Source of the DNA: Rhizorhapis sp. SPR117
GTDB lineage: Bacteria; Pseudomonadota; Alphaproteobacteria; Sphingomonadales; Sphingomonadaceae
Assembly (NCBI RefSeq): GCF_021742065.1
Contig: NZ_JAKKIE010000007.1
Coordinates: 33,521 to 97,520, forward strand
DNA: 64,000 bases
Direction: 5' to 3'
A program made the translations under genes and the position numbers. Below the pieces are notes generated by a model. The model made no database searches. It was not told the origin of the DNA and was given only the letters and a program-made list of their open reading frames with translations. Shown piece after piece: positions 49,024 to 59,944 of the stretch (positions are counted from its first letter, which is position 1; each line of letters begins with the position of its first letter).

Positions 49024-50790
49024 CTATCTCGAAAGGAGATGAAACTCTTCCAACAGCTGGGCGATCTCTGTGCCTTCAAGCTTCTTCATCAACAGTTTGC
49101 GCAGGAAGGACGGGCCGGGAATGTCGATCCCTCTGCCATCCCTGAGCGGCCCGATTGCGGCCAGAAGCGTGCGGATATCATAGGTTGAGTTGAACACTTC
49201 CGGCACGCCGCGTTCGACCTTCATCAGCGTGTAGACGGCTTCCATCGGCGTGCGCACCGAATATTCCGTCGTGAAAATACAATCACGCTGCTTCGACTCG
49301 GCAAACTGGCCGACAAAGGCGAAGTTGACCGCGCCCTGGGGCACAACGTCCGGCCGGTCGCCGGCCTGACGCGGCATGAAGAAGGCGGTGATGTAGGGCA
49401 TCATCACCGGCACGGTCTTCGCCCCCGTCGCGGCGAGCCCAGGAATATCCTCGACCGGCACGCCGAGATGATAGAGCCATTCCTGCGTGATCTCCTCGCC
49501 CGTGCAGTCCTGCATCGGCTTCTTCACATAGTCGCCGGGTCGGTCGACGAACAAGGCATAGAACCAGGCGACGATCTGGTCCTTCGGCTGCTTCTTGAAG
49601 TGGGGTTGCCGGCTCACCGTCCAGCTCAGCAGCCAGCTCGAGTCCTTGACCGTGATGATGCCGCCGGTCACCACCGTGCCGCTGAACGGATCGCGCCTGG
49701 CAATCTTGCGAATATACGCCGGAATGCGCGCGTCGAGCGTGGTGATGGTCGCCGACGCCCATTTGGTTTCCGGGATATGGGATCCAAACACGTCGGGACG
49801 ACCAAAGGCCGGGTCCTTGGCCGCGATCCGGCGCCACAGGTCCCAGGCCGGCGCCGGCCCCTCATTCAGCCTGGCCGGTGTATGATGATCGCCATTGTCG
49901 GAATTCTCGGTCAGCGATCCGATGGTGATGAAGACGAGATCGTCGGCGCCGAGATCGACGCCGCCTTCGACCCCGTTTTCGATCCAGGCAATCCGGGTCG
50001 CCTGTTTGCGGCCGGGCCGGATGTCGAAATCGACGTCGGTGACCTCGACGCCGTAGCGAAACCTGACGCCGCGATCCTGCAGCCAGTTGACCAGCGGCAG
50101 GACCATCGATTCATATTGATTGTAGCGGTTGAACTTGAGTGAGGAGAAATCCGCCAGACTGCCGATATGGTGGATGAAGCGATGGAGATAGAGCTTCATC
50201 TCAAGCGCGGAATGCCATTCCTCGAAGGCGAACATGGTGCGCCAGTAGAGCCAGAAGTTGCTCTTGAGGAAATCATCGCCGAAGACTTCGTTGATCCTCT
50301 TGTTCTCCATCTCCTCCCGCGTCGCGAGGAAGACGGAGATCAGATCTCTTCGCGCGCGATCGCTGAGTGTCAGCAAAGCCTTGTCAGGCACATCCTGGCC
50401 CTGGTTCTGCGTGACGCGCTGCAGCGAAAAATTCGGATCGTCCTTGTTGAGCCGGTAGAATTCGTCGAGCACACTCGCATCCTCGATCTCCAGCGAAGGG
50501 ATCGAGCGATAGAGATCCCAGAGGCATTCGAAATGCTCCTCCATCTCGCGCCCTCCGCGGATGACGAACCCCTTTTCGGGGACGTCGAGGCCGTCGAGCG
50601 CGCCGCCGGGAACATGCAGCTCCTCAAGGATGGTAATACGCTCGCCGGCGACGCCGCCGTCGCGGATCAGGAACGCCGCGCCCGCTAGTCCCGCAAGACC
50701 CGAGCCGACGAACCAGGCCGTCTTCCTGTCAGCGCCCTCAGGTTTGCGGGGGCGCACGAAAGCTTCGTAGTTTCCGCTACTATAGTGCAT
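49024..50790 (-). CDS. ohyA: Oleate hydratase
   Basis: 588 aa from ATG 50790 with GGGAG nine bases upstream. The FAD site G-S-G-L-A-G (residues 29-34) opens a Rossmann fold; H-V-P-G-G-A-L-D-G and R-G-G-R-E-M-E-E-H-F-E-C-L-W-D-L are the active-site lids with the catalytic acids. Length and the late F-V-G-Q-F-A-E motif match the OhyA family (myosin-cross-reactive antigen). The enzyme adds water across the cis-9 double bond of unsaturated fatty acids, giving 10-hydroxystearate from oleate. It lies 79 bases behind atpG on the same strand, so it may be the last gene of the N-ATPase transcript. It converges on the FixJ gene. Confidence 0.95.
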   Translation of the reverse strand: MHYSSGNYEAFVRPRKPEGADRKTAWFVGSGLAGLAGAAFLIRDGGVAGERITILEELHVPGGALDGLDVPEKGFVIRGGREMEEHFECLWDLYRSIPSLEIEDASVLDEFYRLNKDDPNFSLQRVTQNQGQDVPDKALLTLSDRARRDLISVFLATREEMENKRINEVFGDDFLKSNFWLYWRTMFAFEEWHSALEMKLYLHRFIHHIGSLADFSSLKFNRYNQYESMVLPLVNWLQDRGVRFRYGVEVTDVDFDIRPGRKQATRIAWIENGVEGGVDLGADDLVFITIGSLTENSDNGDHHTPARLNEGPAPAWDLWRRIAAKDPAFGRPDVFGSHIPETKWASATITTLDARIPAYIRKIARRDPFSGTVVTGGIITVKDSSWLLSWTVSRQPHFKKQPKDQIVAWFYALFVDRPGDYVKKPMQDCTGEEITQEWLYHLGVPVEDIPGLAATGAKTVPVMMPYITAFFMPRQAGDRPDVVPQGAVNFAFVGQFAESKQRDCIFTTEYSVRTPMEAVYTLMKVERGVPEVFNSTYDIRTLLAAIGPLRDGRGIDIPGPSFLRKLLMKKLEGTEIAQLLEEFHLLSR

Positions 50791-50869
50791 GGCGAACTCC
50801 CTCTTCGATCCCGACGACAATGGCGGTTCTGCGGTTTCTTGCTGAACAGCAGAAGTGCCTGCCCTGCAT

Positions 50870-51718
50870 TCATTCTCGCCGATGTCGCCCGCCGCTCAGT
50901 TCGACGACTTCACTGGTGATCTGATCCTGACGCGTGAGGCGCTCCTCGAGGCGCAGGGCCTCGCCCTTGCGATCGATGTGGCTGCGGGCGGTCGCCATGG
51001 TGCGCAGCCGTGCCTCATTCTCGGCGACGAACGTCTCGACCGCAGCCGCGCAGATCTGGGCGAAGACATATTCCGCGGTCAGGTCGCCGATAAGGTCCGC
51101 CGCGTTGATATTGACGAGCGGCGGCAAATCCGCCGTGGACGCGGGGAAAGTGTCGAGGTCGAGCGGCAGGAGGCTCGCGCGCACGATCGAGACGCCCTTG
51201 CCGCTGCTCCAGACCGGATAAGCCATGGTGATGGGCACCGCGCCGGTCTCGTCCAGATAGTCGTACAGCGCGTCGATGATGCTTGTCGCGAGTGCGGGCA
51301 GCGCATCGGCCTTGCTCGGCATGCTCGCGCTCCATGCGATGCGCAGACCGCGCTCGGTCGCAAGCGTGGCCGTGCGCGCGCCAATCAGAAGAATATGCCT
51401 GTCCTGCATGTCGGCCGCGGCGCCGTCGAGCAGCTGCTCCGGAAAGGCCCCGGCAAAGCCTTGCTCCGCACCGAACAGGATAAGGCCGCCTCTCGCACCA
51501 CCGACCGCCCGCGCCGGAAAACGCGCCAGTGGCTCGTCAAGGCGGCGCGCCTGGCCAATGGCGGTGCGGGCGGTCTCCGCATAGCGTCGCACCGCGGGCA
51601 GCAGCGCGCGCGCCTGCTGCGCCCGCTGCGCGGCGATGCCCTGCATGGCGTTGACCACCGCACCGAGCTGGCGGACGGTCTCGATCCGGTGGCCGATCTC
51701 GGCGAGGCGATCGCTCAT
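50870..51718 (-). CDS. atpG: N-ATPase gamma-type subunit AtpG
   Basis: 282 aa from ATG 51718, overlapping atpA (ATGA). The N-terminal helix ([21 protein letters not shown]) and the C-terminal helix ([22 protein letters not shown]) are the two that form the rotor shaft of the gamma subunit. The middle domain is more divergent than in housekeeping F-ATPases, as known for N-ATPases. It is the last gene of atpDCQRBEFAG, and ohyA follows. Confidence 0.88.
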   Translation of the reverse strand: MSDRLAEIGHRIETVRQLGAVVNAMQGIAAQRAQQARALLPAVRRYAETARTAIGQARRLDEPLARFPARAVGGARGGLILFGAEQGFAGAFPEQLLDGAAADMQDRHILLIGARTATLATERGLRIAWSASMPSKADALPALATSIIDALYDYLDETGAVPITMAYPVWSSGKGVSIVRASLLPLDLDTFPASTADLPPLVNINAADLIGDLTAEYVFAQICAAAVETFVAENEARLRTMATARSHIDRKGEALRLEERLTRQDQITSEVVELSGGRHRRE

Positions 51719-53235
51719 GATGCAGAACCGGCCGGCTGGCTTTCGATCAGCGCGTTCACCGTCGTCATCAGAGCGGACCGCTGCGCGGTGTCGATCTGTC
51801 CAGTCCGCTCGATCTGCGCGCATAGATCGGGGACGTGATCGTCGATCCAGGCGGGCAGCCGCGTGCGGAGCGACGGTATCTGCGTGACCGCCATGCCATC
51901 GAGTAACCCTTCGCCGAGCGCCACGGCCAGCGCCACCTGGTCGACGACCCGTAGGGGACTCGACAGCGGTTGCACGAGCAAGGCGCGCAAGCGCTTGCCG
52001 CGTTCGATCTGGGCGCGGACACGCGGCTCGGGCTGCTCGCCGAAGCGGGTGAACATCTCGAGCTCGAGGAACTGCGCATAGTCGAGGCGCATGGTCCCGC
52101 TCGCGTCGCGCAGGACGCGAAGCTGCGTCTTGCCGCCGACCCGGCTCACGCTCGTGCCCACGTCGATGGCGGGCTTGTGCCCCTGCGCGAACAGCTTCGC
52201 GTCGAGAATAATCTGACCGTCGGTGATCGAGATCAGATTGGTCGGGATATAGGCGCTGACGTTGCCGGCATCGGTCTCCGCGATCGGCAGAGCCGTGAGC
52301 GAACCGCCCCCCTTCTCCGTCGAGAGACGCGCCGCACGTTCGAGCAGGCGGGAATGGAGGAAAAAGACGTCGCCGGGATAGGCCTCGCGCCCGGGCGGCT
52401 GTCCGGTCAGCAGGGCGATCTCGCGATGGGTCGCGGCATGCTTGGTGAGATCGTCGAGCACCACCACCGCATGGCCGCCACCATCCCGAAAATACTCGGC
52501 CATCGTGAAGCCCGCGAACGGCGCGATCCATTGCAGCCCCGGCGCCGCGGCGGGGCTCGCCACGACGAAGATGGTGCGGTCCGGCGCGCCATGCCGCCGC
52601 ACCTGGTCGACCACGCGCGCGACCGCCGAGCTTTTCTGGCCGATCGCGACATAGACGCAGATCATGTCGCTGGTGCGCTGGTTGATGATCGTGTCGACCG
52701 CGAGCGCCGTCTTGCCGGTGGCGCGGTCACCGAGAATAAGTTCGCGCTGCCCCCGGCCGATGGCGAACATCGCATCGATTGCGAGCGTGCCGGTCTGCAC
52801 CGGCTGGACGACGAGGTCGCGTTCGATGATCGCCGGCGCCGGCCGTTCGACAGGATCGAAGCGCCTGGCGCGGATCGGCGCGCCCCCATCGAGCGGACGG
52901 CCGAGCGGATCGACGACGCGGCCAAGCAATGCCTCGCCAACCGGCACGCGCACCACCTCGCCCGAGCCGGTTACGGTGTCTCCTGCCTCCACCTGGGCGG
53001 CATCGTCGAGCAGCACGCAGCCGATCCGGTCCCGGTCGAGCGTGTGGACGAATCCGGTCTGGCCCCGGGCGAAATAGAGCAATTCGTCGAGGCGCGCGTC
53101 CGGAAGGCCCGAGACCATGGCAACGCCGTCGCCGATCGATTCCACCCGGCCAATTGCATCGACACGCGGCCCGAGATTGGCGCGCGCGATGCAGCTCTGG
53201 GCCTGCGTCAGCCAGTCTTCAGGCGATCCGGGCAT
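51715..53235 (-). CDS. atpA: N-ATPase alpha subunit AtpA
   Basis: 506 aa from ATG 53235; ATG 53244, three codons earlier, is nearly as good. Walker [10 protein letters not shown] lies near residue 170 and V-V-V-L-D-D-L near 265; [15 protein letters not shown] is the family signature near 300, followed by V-S-R-V-G-G-K-T-Q. Alpha subunits bind ATP non-catalytically in the F1 hexamer with beta. Coupled to atpF upstream and atpG downstream. Confidence 0.93.
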   Translation of the reverse strand: MPGSPEDWLTQAQSCIARANLGPRVDAIGRVESIGDGVAMVSGLPDARLDELLYFARGQTGFVHTLDRDRIGCVLLDDAAQVEAGDTVTGSGEVVRVPVGEALLGRVVDPLGRPLDGGAPIRARRFDPVERPAPAIIERDLVVQPVQTGTLAIDAMFAIGRGQRELILGDRATGKTALAVDTIINQRTSDMICVYVAIGQKSSAVARVVDQVRRHGAPDRTIFVVASPAAAPGLQWIAPFAGFTMAEYFRDGGGHAVVVLDDLTKHAATHREIALLTGQPPGREAYPGDVFFLHSRLLERAARLSTEKGGGSLTALPIAETDAGNVSAYIPTNLISITDGQIILDAKLFAQGHKPAIDVGTSVSRVGGKTQLRVLRDASGTMRLDYAQFLELEMFTRFGEQPEPRVRAQIERGKRLRALLVQPLSSPLRVVDQVALAVALGEGLLDGMAVTQIPSLRTRLPAWIDDHVPDLCAQIERTGQIDTAQRSALMTTVNALIESQPAGSAS

Positions 53236-53968
53236 GATCGTCCTCATTGAGGCTCTCCACCATGGCGTCGAGATCGGCGCGCCAGCTGTTGCGCACGACG
53301 GCGTGGGGCGTGCGAAGCTCCGCGCCGGCGATGAGATCTGGATCGACCGCGAAGATCGGGGTGGCGGCATCCGGCAGGATCTCGCCAAGCGCGCGCGCTA
53401 CCTGCGTCTGCAGATCGGCCGTCAGCGGCGCGGGCGTCGCGACGGTGACGGGCCCGGCGGCCGCCAGGCTGCGGCGATCCGCCTCGGAAAGGTCCCCGAG
53501 CCGCGCCTTGAGCGCGTCGACCATGGCCTGCACCGTCTGCTCGGGCGGGAGACGAGCGAGCAATGTGCCCGCCATCGAGGCGGCGAGGCTCGCTGCCTTT
53601 TCCCGCCACTGCGCCGCCACCCGCCCGCGTTCGGCATCGATCGCCGCATGGCCTTGCTCGACGACGGCGTCCGCCTCGAGCCTGGCCTGCGCGAGGAGGC
53701 GCTGGCGCTCCGCTTCGGCCTCGGTCCGGATCTCGGCGCGGCGAGCCGCCGCATCCGCAACGAAGCCGTCATTCTGCGTCTTGAGCGCCTGCGCTTCGGC
53801 CTGTGCCCGGTCCTTTGCTTCCCTCGCTTCGTCGAGCAGCGCCTGGGCCGATGCCTGGCGGGCAGCGATGGCATCCATCACCGGACGGAACAGGAAGCGT
53901 CCGAGCAGCCACACGAGGATGAGGACATTGACCGCCTGCAGCGCGAGCGTCCACCAGTCGATCCGCAT
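53219..53968 (-). CDS. atpF: N-ATPase b subunit fused to delta-like region AtpF
   Basis: 249 aa, about 90 longer than an ordinary b subunit. Residues about 8-27 form the membrane helix ([15 protein letters not shown]), about 30-115 a charged coiled coil, and about 120-249 a domain resembling delta (F1-binding) subunits. N-ATPase operons lack a separate delta gene (atpH) and use this extended b; the arrangement here agrees. It overlaps atpA by 17 bases at its end and starts two bases after atpE. Confidence 0.9.
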   Translation of the reverse strand: MRIDWWTLALQAVNVLILVWLLGRFLFRPVMDAIAARQASAQALLDEAREAKDRAQAEAQALKTQNDGFVADAAARRAEIRTEAEAERQRLLAQARLEADAVVEQGHAAIDAERGRVAAQWREKAASLAASMAGTLLARLPPEQTVQAMVDALKARLGDLSEADRRSLAAAGPVTVATPAPLTADLQTQVARALGEILPDAATPIFAVDPDLIAGAELRTPHAVVRNSWRADLDAMVESLNEDDHARIA

Positions 53969-53969
53969 G

Positions 53970-54212
53970 TCAGGCGAACGGGTTGGCGAAGAGCAGCAGC
54001 AGCGCGATCACGAGGCAGTAGATCGCCATCGTCTCGATCATCGCGAGGCCCACGAACAGCGTGCGCGAGACGGTGTTGGCGGCTTCGGGCTGGCGCGCGA
54101 TCGCGTCCATCGCGGCGGCGACGGCCCTGCCCTGCCCGAGCGCCGGGGCGATTGCGCCGATCGAGATCGCGAAAGCGGCGCCGAGGATGCTGGCGAGATG
54201 GATCCAGTTCAT
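53970..54212 (-). CDS. atpE: N-ATPase c subunit with sodium ligands AtpE
   Basis: 80 aa, two membrane helices. Na+-coordinating residues known from the Ilyobacter c ring (Q32, E65, S66, Y70) line up exactly by spacing with Q27, E60, T61 and Y65 here (G-Q-G-R in helix 1, M-I-E-T-M-A-I-Y in helix 2). Proton-type c subunits lack the Gln and the hydroxyl residue. So the ring should bind Na+ (strong inference from the ligand set). It is the rotor ring of the F0 part. Confidence 0.92.
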   Translation of the reverse strand: MNWIHLASILGAAFAISIGAIAPALGQGRAVAAAMDAIARQPEAANTVSRTLFVGLAMIETMAIYCLVIALLLLFANPFA

Positions 54213-54910
54213 GCGGGTGACTCCTGTTTGGATGGCGGGCGGGCGCCGTTCTCGCTGATAGCGCTCCCGATAAAGACCATGGCGAGCGCGCCGAAAATGT
54301 AGGCCTGGACCGCGCCGGTCAGCATTTCGAGCGCCATGAGCGGGATCGGGACGAGCAGCCCGGCGAGGCTCAGCACGACGCCGATCATGAAGACGCCGCT
54401 CATGACGTTGCCGAACAGGCGCACCATCAGCGAGAAGCTGCGGGTGAAGAGCTCGACGATATTGAGCGGGGCGAGCAGGATCGAGGGGCGCGCGAAGGTC
54501 GCGAGATAGGCCCTGGGCCCGAGCGCGCGGACGCCGAACCAGAGCGTCGCGTCGAAGACGATCAGCGCCAGCGCCGCGTCGGTTTCGAGGGTCGCGGTCG
54601 GCGGCTCGACGCCGGGGATCAGCGACGACCAGTTGGCGACCAGCAGGAACAGGAACAGCGTGCCGATCAGCGGCAGATAACGCTGCGGCTCCGCCTCCAT
54701 CGTCTCGCGGATCTGGCCGGCGACGGTCTCGACGACCAGCTCGAGCGCCGCTTGGGCTCGTGATGGGCGTAACGCAAGGCGGCGGGTCAGCAGCCAGCTT
54801 CCGATTGTAAGGACGGCCATGATGCCCCAGGTCGTGGCGACCGGCTGGCTGATCGGCACCGGACCGATCGCGAACAGCACATGGCTTTCAAGTGGTGACG
54901 CGAATTTCAT
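54209..54910 (-). CDS. atpB: N-ATPase a subunit AtpB
   Basis: 233 aa from ATG 54910. Five or six membrane helices; the essential Arg lies in S-F-S-L-M-V-R-L-F-G-N-V-M-S-G (near 166), matching R210 of E. coli. P-L-I-G-T-L-F-L-F-L-L-V-A-N and V-Q-A-Y-I-F-G-A-L are further a-subunit landmarks. It forms the ion half-channels against the c ring. Coupled by overlap to atpR and atpE. Confidence 0.93.
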   Translation of the reverse strand: MKFASPLESHVLFAIGPVPISQPVATTWGIMAVLTIGSWLLTRRLALRPSRAQAALELVVETVAGQIRETMEAEPQRYLPLIGTLFLFLLVANWSSLIPGVEPPTATLETDAALALIVFDATLWFGVRALGPRAYLATFARPSILLAPLNIVELFTRSFSLMVRLFGNVMSGVFMIGVVLSLAGLLVPIPLMALEMLTGAVQAYIFGALAMVFIGSAISENGARPPSKQESPA

Positions 54911-55173
54911 CGGGCGCCTCCGAGCCGGCGGAGCATGATCTGGCGCCCGCCCATGAAGCCGGTTGTTGCGGCAAGAAGCGCCGGCCACCCTTGCCGGCTG
55001 GCGATGACGAGAACCAGAATAGTGACGGCGAGACGCCCGAGCCTGAGCAGGATCGCGCGCGATGCCGGGCCGCCATGTGTGACGAGGTCGGCTTCTCTGG
55101 CGATGGCCGCGAAATGGGCGAGGCCGACCGCAAATCCGATGGCCAGGAACAGGATGGGGGAGAGCTGGCTCAT
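54907..55173 (-). CDS. atpR: N-ATPase accessory membrane protein AtpR
   Basis: 88 aa with two or three hydrophobic segments. It occupies the atpR slot between atpQ and atpB; N-ATPase operons always carry this pair of small membrane proteins, which carry conserved polar residues thought to interact with the c ring. R-L-G-R-L-A-V-T-I-L-V-L-V-I-A and the G-F-M-G-G-R-Q-I-M-L-R-R tail fit that family. Function is unproven. Confidence 0.82.
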   Translation of the reverse strand: MSQLSPILFLAIGFAVGLAHFAAIAREADLVTHGGPASRAILLRLGRLAVTILVLVIASRQGWPALLAATTGFMGGRQIMLRRLGGAR

Positions 55174-55441
55174 TGCCGGTGCATCCAGCGCCAGCCCGAC
55201 CAGCAGCCGAGGGCGAGCCCGACGAGCAGGAGCGGCGCGGTCCAGAAGATGCCGCTATCCAGCCGGTGGTCGAGCCAGCGGCCGATCGCGAGACCGACCA
55301 GCGCGGGCAGAACGATCTGCCAGCCGAGCACGCCGATCTGGCCGAGATTGCGGGCGACGGAAGGAAGCCGCTGCGCAAGCCGCCGCCGTTCCGCGCGGGT
55401 CCGGATGGCTTCGACGATCGGCTGCTCGGGCTTGTCCGCGG

Positions 55442-55445
<4 letters not shown>
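55170..55445 (-). CDS. atpQ: N-ATPase accessory protein AtpQ (AtpZ/AtpI-like)
   Basis: 91 aa: a basic soluble N-terminus (about 40 residues) and two membrane helices (W-Q-I-V-L-P-A-L-V-G-L-A-I-G-R-W-L-D and F-W-T-A-P-L-L-L-V-G-L-A-L-G). The G-R-W-L-D segment is typical of the AtpI/AtpZ superfamily, which helps assemble the c ring or carry Mg2+. Coupled by four-base overlaps to atpC and atpR. Confidence 0.82.
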
Positions 55446-57536
<2,091 letters not shown>

Positions 57537-57956
57537 ATGCCCTATCCCGTTGATCAACTCGCCGCGCTCGCCAAAGCGAATGTCGGCCTGATGCTGAAGC
57601 TCGCCGAAGTCGCCCGGAAAGGTGGCGAAGAGTCGCTCGAGGTCGGCAACCGCGCCGCCGGCCGCTTCGCCGAAGAGGCGCGTGCCTCGATTGCGGGCGC
57701 GACGGACAAGACGTCGGACGCCGGCGCGGTCAGCCCGGCCGGACCGCGGGCACTGTTCGAGGACATGGCCACGGTCCGCGAGCATATGATTGCCGGCACA
57801 AGATCGGCGTTCGAGGAATGGCAGCAGGCCTGGCAGGCCGTCGCGAGCGCTCCGACGGCTCCCGGGGCGCTGGATGCCTTTGCTGCCATTGTCGGACCAT
57901 GGTTCGGGCAGAAAAGCCCGGGCGACGGCGAGAAGCAGGCCACCAGCGACAAATAG
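57537..57956 (+). CDS. Phasin-like granule protein
   Basis: 139 aa, amphipathic and helical, with P-V-D-Q-L-A-A-L-A-K-A-N-V-G-L-M-L-K-L-A-E-V-A at the front, the usual phasin_2 pattern, then a Gly/Ala/Thr linker and a second helix around W-Q-Q-A-W. Phasins coat polyhydroxyalkanoate granules and control their size. It converges on the PHA synthase operon, 28 bases from the end of fabI, which supports the assignment. Ribosome site AAAGG. Confidence 0.82.
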   Translation: MPYPVDQLAALAKANVGLMLKLAEVARKGGEESLEVGNRAAGRFAEEARASIAGATDKTSDAGAVSPAGPRALFEDMATVREHMIAGTRSAFEEWQQAWQAVASAPTAPGALDAFAAIVGPWFGQKSPGDGEKQATSDK

Positions 57957-57983
57957 GATAGCCCCCGATCGCGGCGAGCCGCC

Positions 57984-58757
57984 CTAGCCGAGCAGGTGCT
58001 GACCGCCATCGACCGGAATGATCGTGCCGGTGATATGGCGGCCGGCATCGCTCACCAGAAAGGCGGCGAGCCCTCCGACATCCTCGATGGTCACGAGCTG
58101 GTGCTGCGGGACCGTCGCCGCGGCCCGTTCGAGCAGCTCGTCGAAGCGGTCGATGCCGCTGGCAGCGCGGGTCGCGATCGGGCCTGGCGAGATCGCATGG
58201 GCGCGAATGCCCTTGGGGCCAAGCTCAGCCGCGACATAGCGGGTCGCGCTTTCGAGGGCCGCTTTGACCGGCCCCATCAGGTTGTAGTGCTCGACCACCC
58301 GCTCCGACCCGTAGAAGGTGACGCACAGCAGGCAGCCGCCATCCGACATCAGCGGCTCGGCGAGACGCGCCATGCGCAGGAAGCTGTGGCACGAGACGTC
58401 CATCGCCAGCGCGAAGCCTTCGGCCGAGCTGTCGACGACGCGGCCGTGCAAATCCTCCTTCGGCGCGAAAGCGATCGAGTGAAGCAGGAAATCGAGGCCG
58501 CCTTATTCGGACTTCACCCGCTCGAACAGGGCCTCCACTTCGCCCGGCACCCGGACATCGCACGCGGCGAGCCATTCGACTCCCAGGGTCTCCGCGACGG
58601 GCGCCACGAACGGCTCGGCCTTTCCATTGAGATAGGTCGCCGCCAGTCTCGCCCCACAGTCGTGAAAGGCCTGGGCGCAACCCGCCGCGATGCTATGCGC
58701 GTTGGCGATACCGATCACCAGGCCGCGCTTGCCAGTAAGATCGACGAGAGGTTTCAT
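57984..58757 (-). pseudogene. fabI: Enoyl-ACP reductase FabI interrupted by in-frame TAA
   Basis: A 258-codon reading frame, normal FabI length, broken once by TAA at 58505-58503, where the family has Trp (usually E/D-W-G-x-L-D-F). Upstream (58757-58506, 84 aa) carries the NADH site G-L-V-I-G-I-A-N-A-H-S-I-A; downstream continues G-G-L-D-F-L-L-H-S-I-A-F-A-P-K-E-D-L-H-G-R-V in the same frame with the catalytic F-Y-G-S-E-R-V-V-E-H-Y-N...K (Tyr and Lys). No frameshift is involved. It is the last gene of the phaC operon and overlaps ackA (ATGA). Either it is a recent pseudogene, a sequencing error or a readthrough case. Confidence 0.85.
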
Positions 58758-59944
58758 GCTTTCGGCTCCTCACGCAGCAGATCGGCGGCGTGGATAGCGA
58801 TCATCCTTTCCTCATCGGTCGGGATGACGCGGACGGCGACACGGCTGGACGGCGCGCTGATGACTGCATCTCCTCGGAGGTTCGCGTCCGCGTCGAGGTC
58901 CACGCCGAGCCAGCCGAGCCGACCGGCGACGCGGGCGCGAATTTCAGGCGAATTCTCGCCGATCCCGGCAGTGAACACGAATGTGTCGAGACCCCCGAGC
59001 GAGGACGCGAGAGCGCCGGCCTGGCGCGCGATCTGCCAGACGAAGAGCTCGATCGCTTCCCCAGCGGTGGGCGTTTCGCTGCCGAGAAGCGCGCGCATGT
59101 CGCTGGAGACGCCGGACACGCCCAAAAGGCCGGACTCACTGTAGAGGAGATGCTCGACTTCACGCGCCGTCATGCCCCTCTGCTGGAAAAGATAGAGCAC
59201 CGCGCCCGGGTCGAGCGCGCCGCAGCGCGTACCCATCACCAGCCCGTCGAGCGCGGTGAACCCCATCGTCGTGTCGATGCTGCGCCCCCCGGCCATCGCG
59301 CAAAGGCTGGCCCCGTTGCCGAGATGCGCGGCGATCGTGCGGCCACCGCCTGTATCGGGATCGATCGAACGCAGCTGCCGCGCGATATATTCGTAGGAGA
59401 TGCCGTGAAAACCGTAGCGCCGCATGCCCTCTTCGCCAAGCGCGCGCGGCAGCGCGAGGCGCGTCGCGATCGGGGGCTGGCCATGATGGAAGCCGGTGTC
59501 GAAGCAGGCGACTTGCAGCACAGCGGGGCGCAGCCTGGAGACGGCGCGGACCGCGGCGAGATTATGGGGCTGATGCAATGGCGCCAGTGGGCAAAGCGCC
59601 TCGAGCGCGGCGAGGAGTGGCGCGTCGACCCGCGCCGGCGCTGAATAGTCGGTGCCGCCATGAACGATCCGATGGCCGACCGCGATCAGATCGTCGCCGA
59701 CCGAGGCTTCGATCTCCCGCAGCAAATCCTCGAGCAGCGTCTCGTGCGTGATCGTGCCGTCTTTCGTCCAGCGCCGCTCGGCAAGGACATCCCCCTTCGC
59801 ATCGCGCGCGATCAGGTGCGGCTCAAGGCCGATATTCTCGATCTTGCCGCTCGCCAGCAAAGAGGGCTCATCAGTGCCCGGCTCGGCGTAGAGCGCGAAC
59901 TTAAGGCTCGACGAACCGGCGTTGAGGCACAGGATTTCAGCCAT
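58754..59944 (-). CDS. ackA: Acetate kinase
   Basis: 396 aa from ATG 59944. The nucleotide fold opens L-C-L-N-A-G-S-S-S-L-K-F (residues 5-16), followed by V-G-H-R-I-V-H-G-G (near 93), F-D-T-G-F-H (near 147), Y-G-F-H-G-I-S-Y-E-Y-I and A-H-L-G-N-G-A-S, all acetate kinase landmarks. It makes ATP from acetyl phosphate. It overlaps the MaoC-Pta gene (8 bases) upstream and fabI downstream, so acetyl-CoA to acetate conversion is encoded as one unit with PHA synthesis. Confidence 0.95.
   Translation of the reverse strand: MAEILCLNAGSSSLKFALYAEPGTDEPSLLASGKIENIGLEPHLIARDAKGDVLAERRWTKDGTITHETLLEDLLREIEASVGDDLIAVGHRIVHGGTDYSAPARVDAPLLAALEALCPLAPLHQPHNLAAVRAVSRLRPAVLQVACFDTGFHHGQPPIATRLALPRALGEEGMRRYGFHGISYEYIARQLRSIDPDTGGGRTIAAHLGNGASLCAMAGGRSIDTTMGFTALDGLVMGTRCGALDPGAVLYLFQQRGMTAREVEHLLYSESGLLGVSGVSSDMRALLGSETPTAGEAIELFVWQIARQAGALASSLGGLDTFVFTAGIGENSPEIRARVAGRLGWLGVDLDADANLRGDAVISAPSSRVAVRVIPTDEERMIAIHAADLLREEPKA

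Noticed and set aside
51970..53250. 426-aa plus-strand frame opposite atpA
   Set aside because: atpA is certain from Walker motifs; the opposite frame has no recognisable segment.
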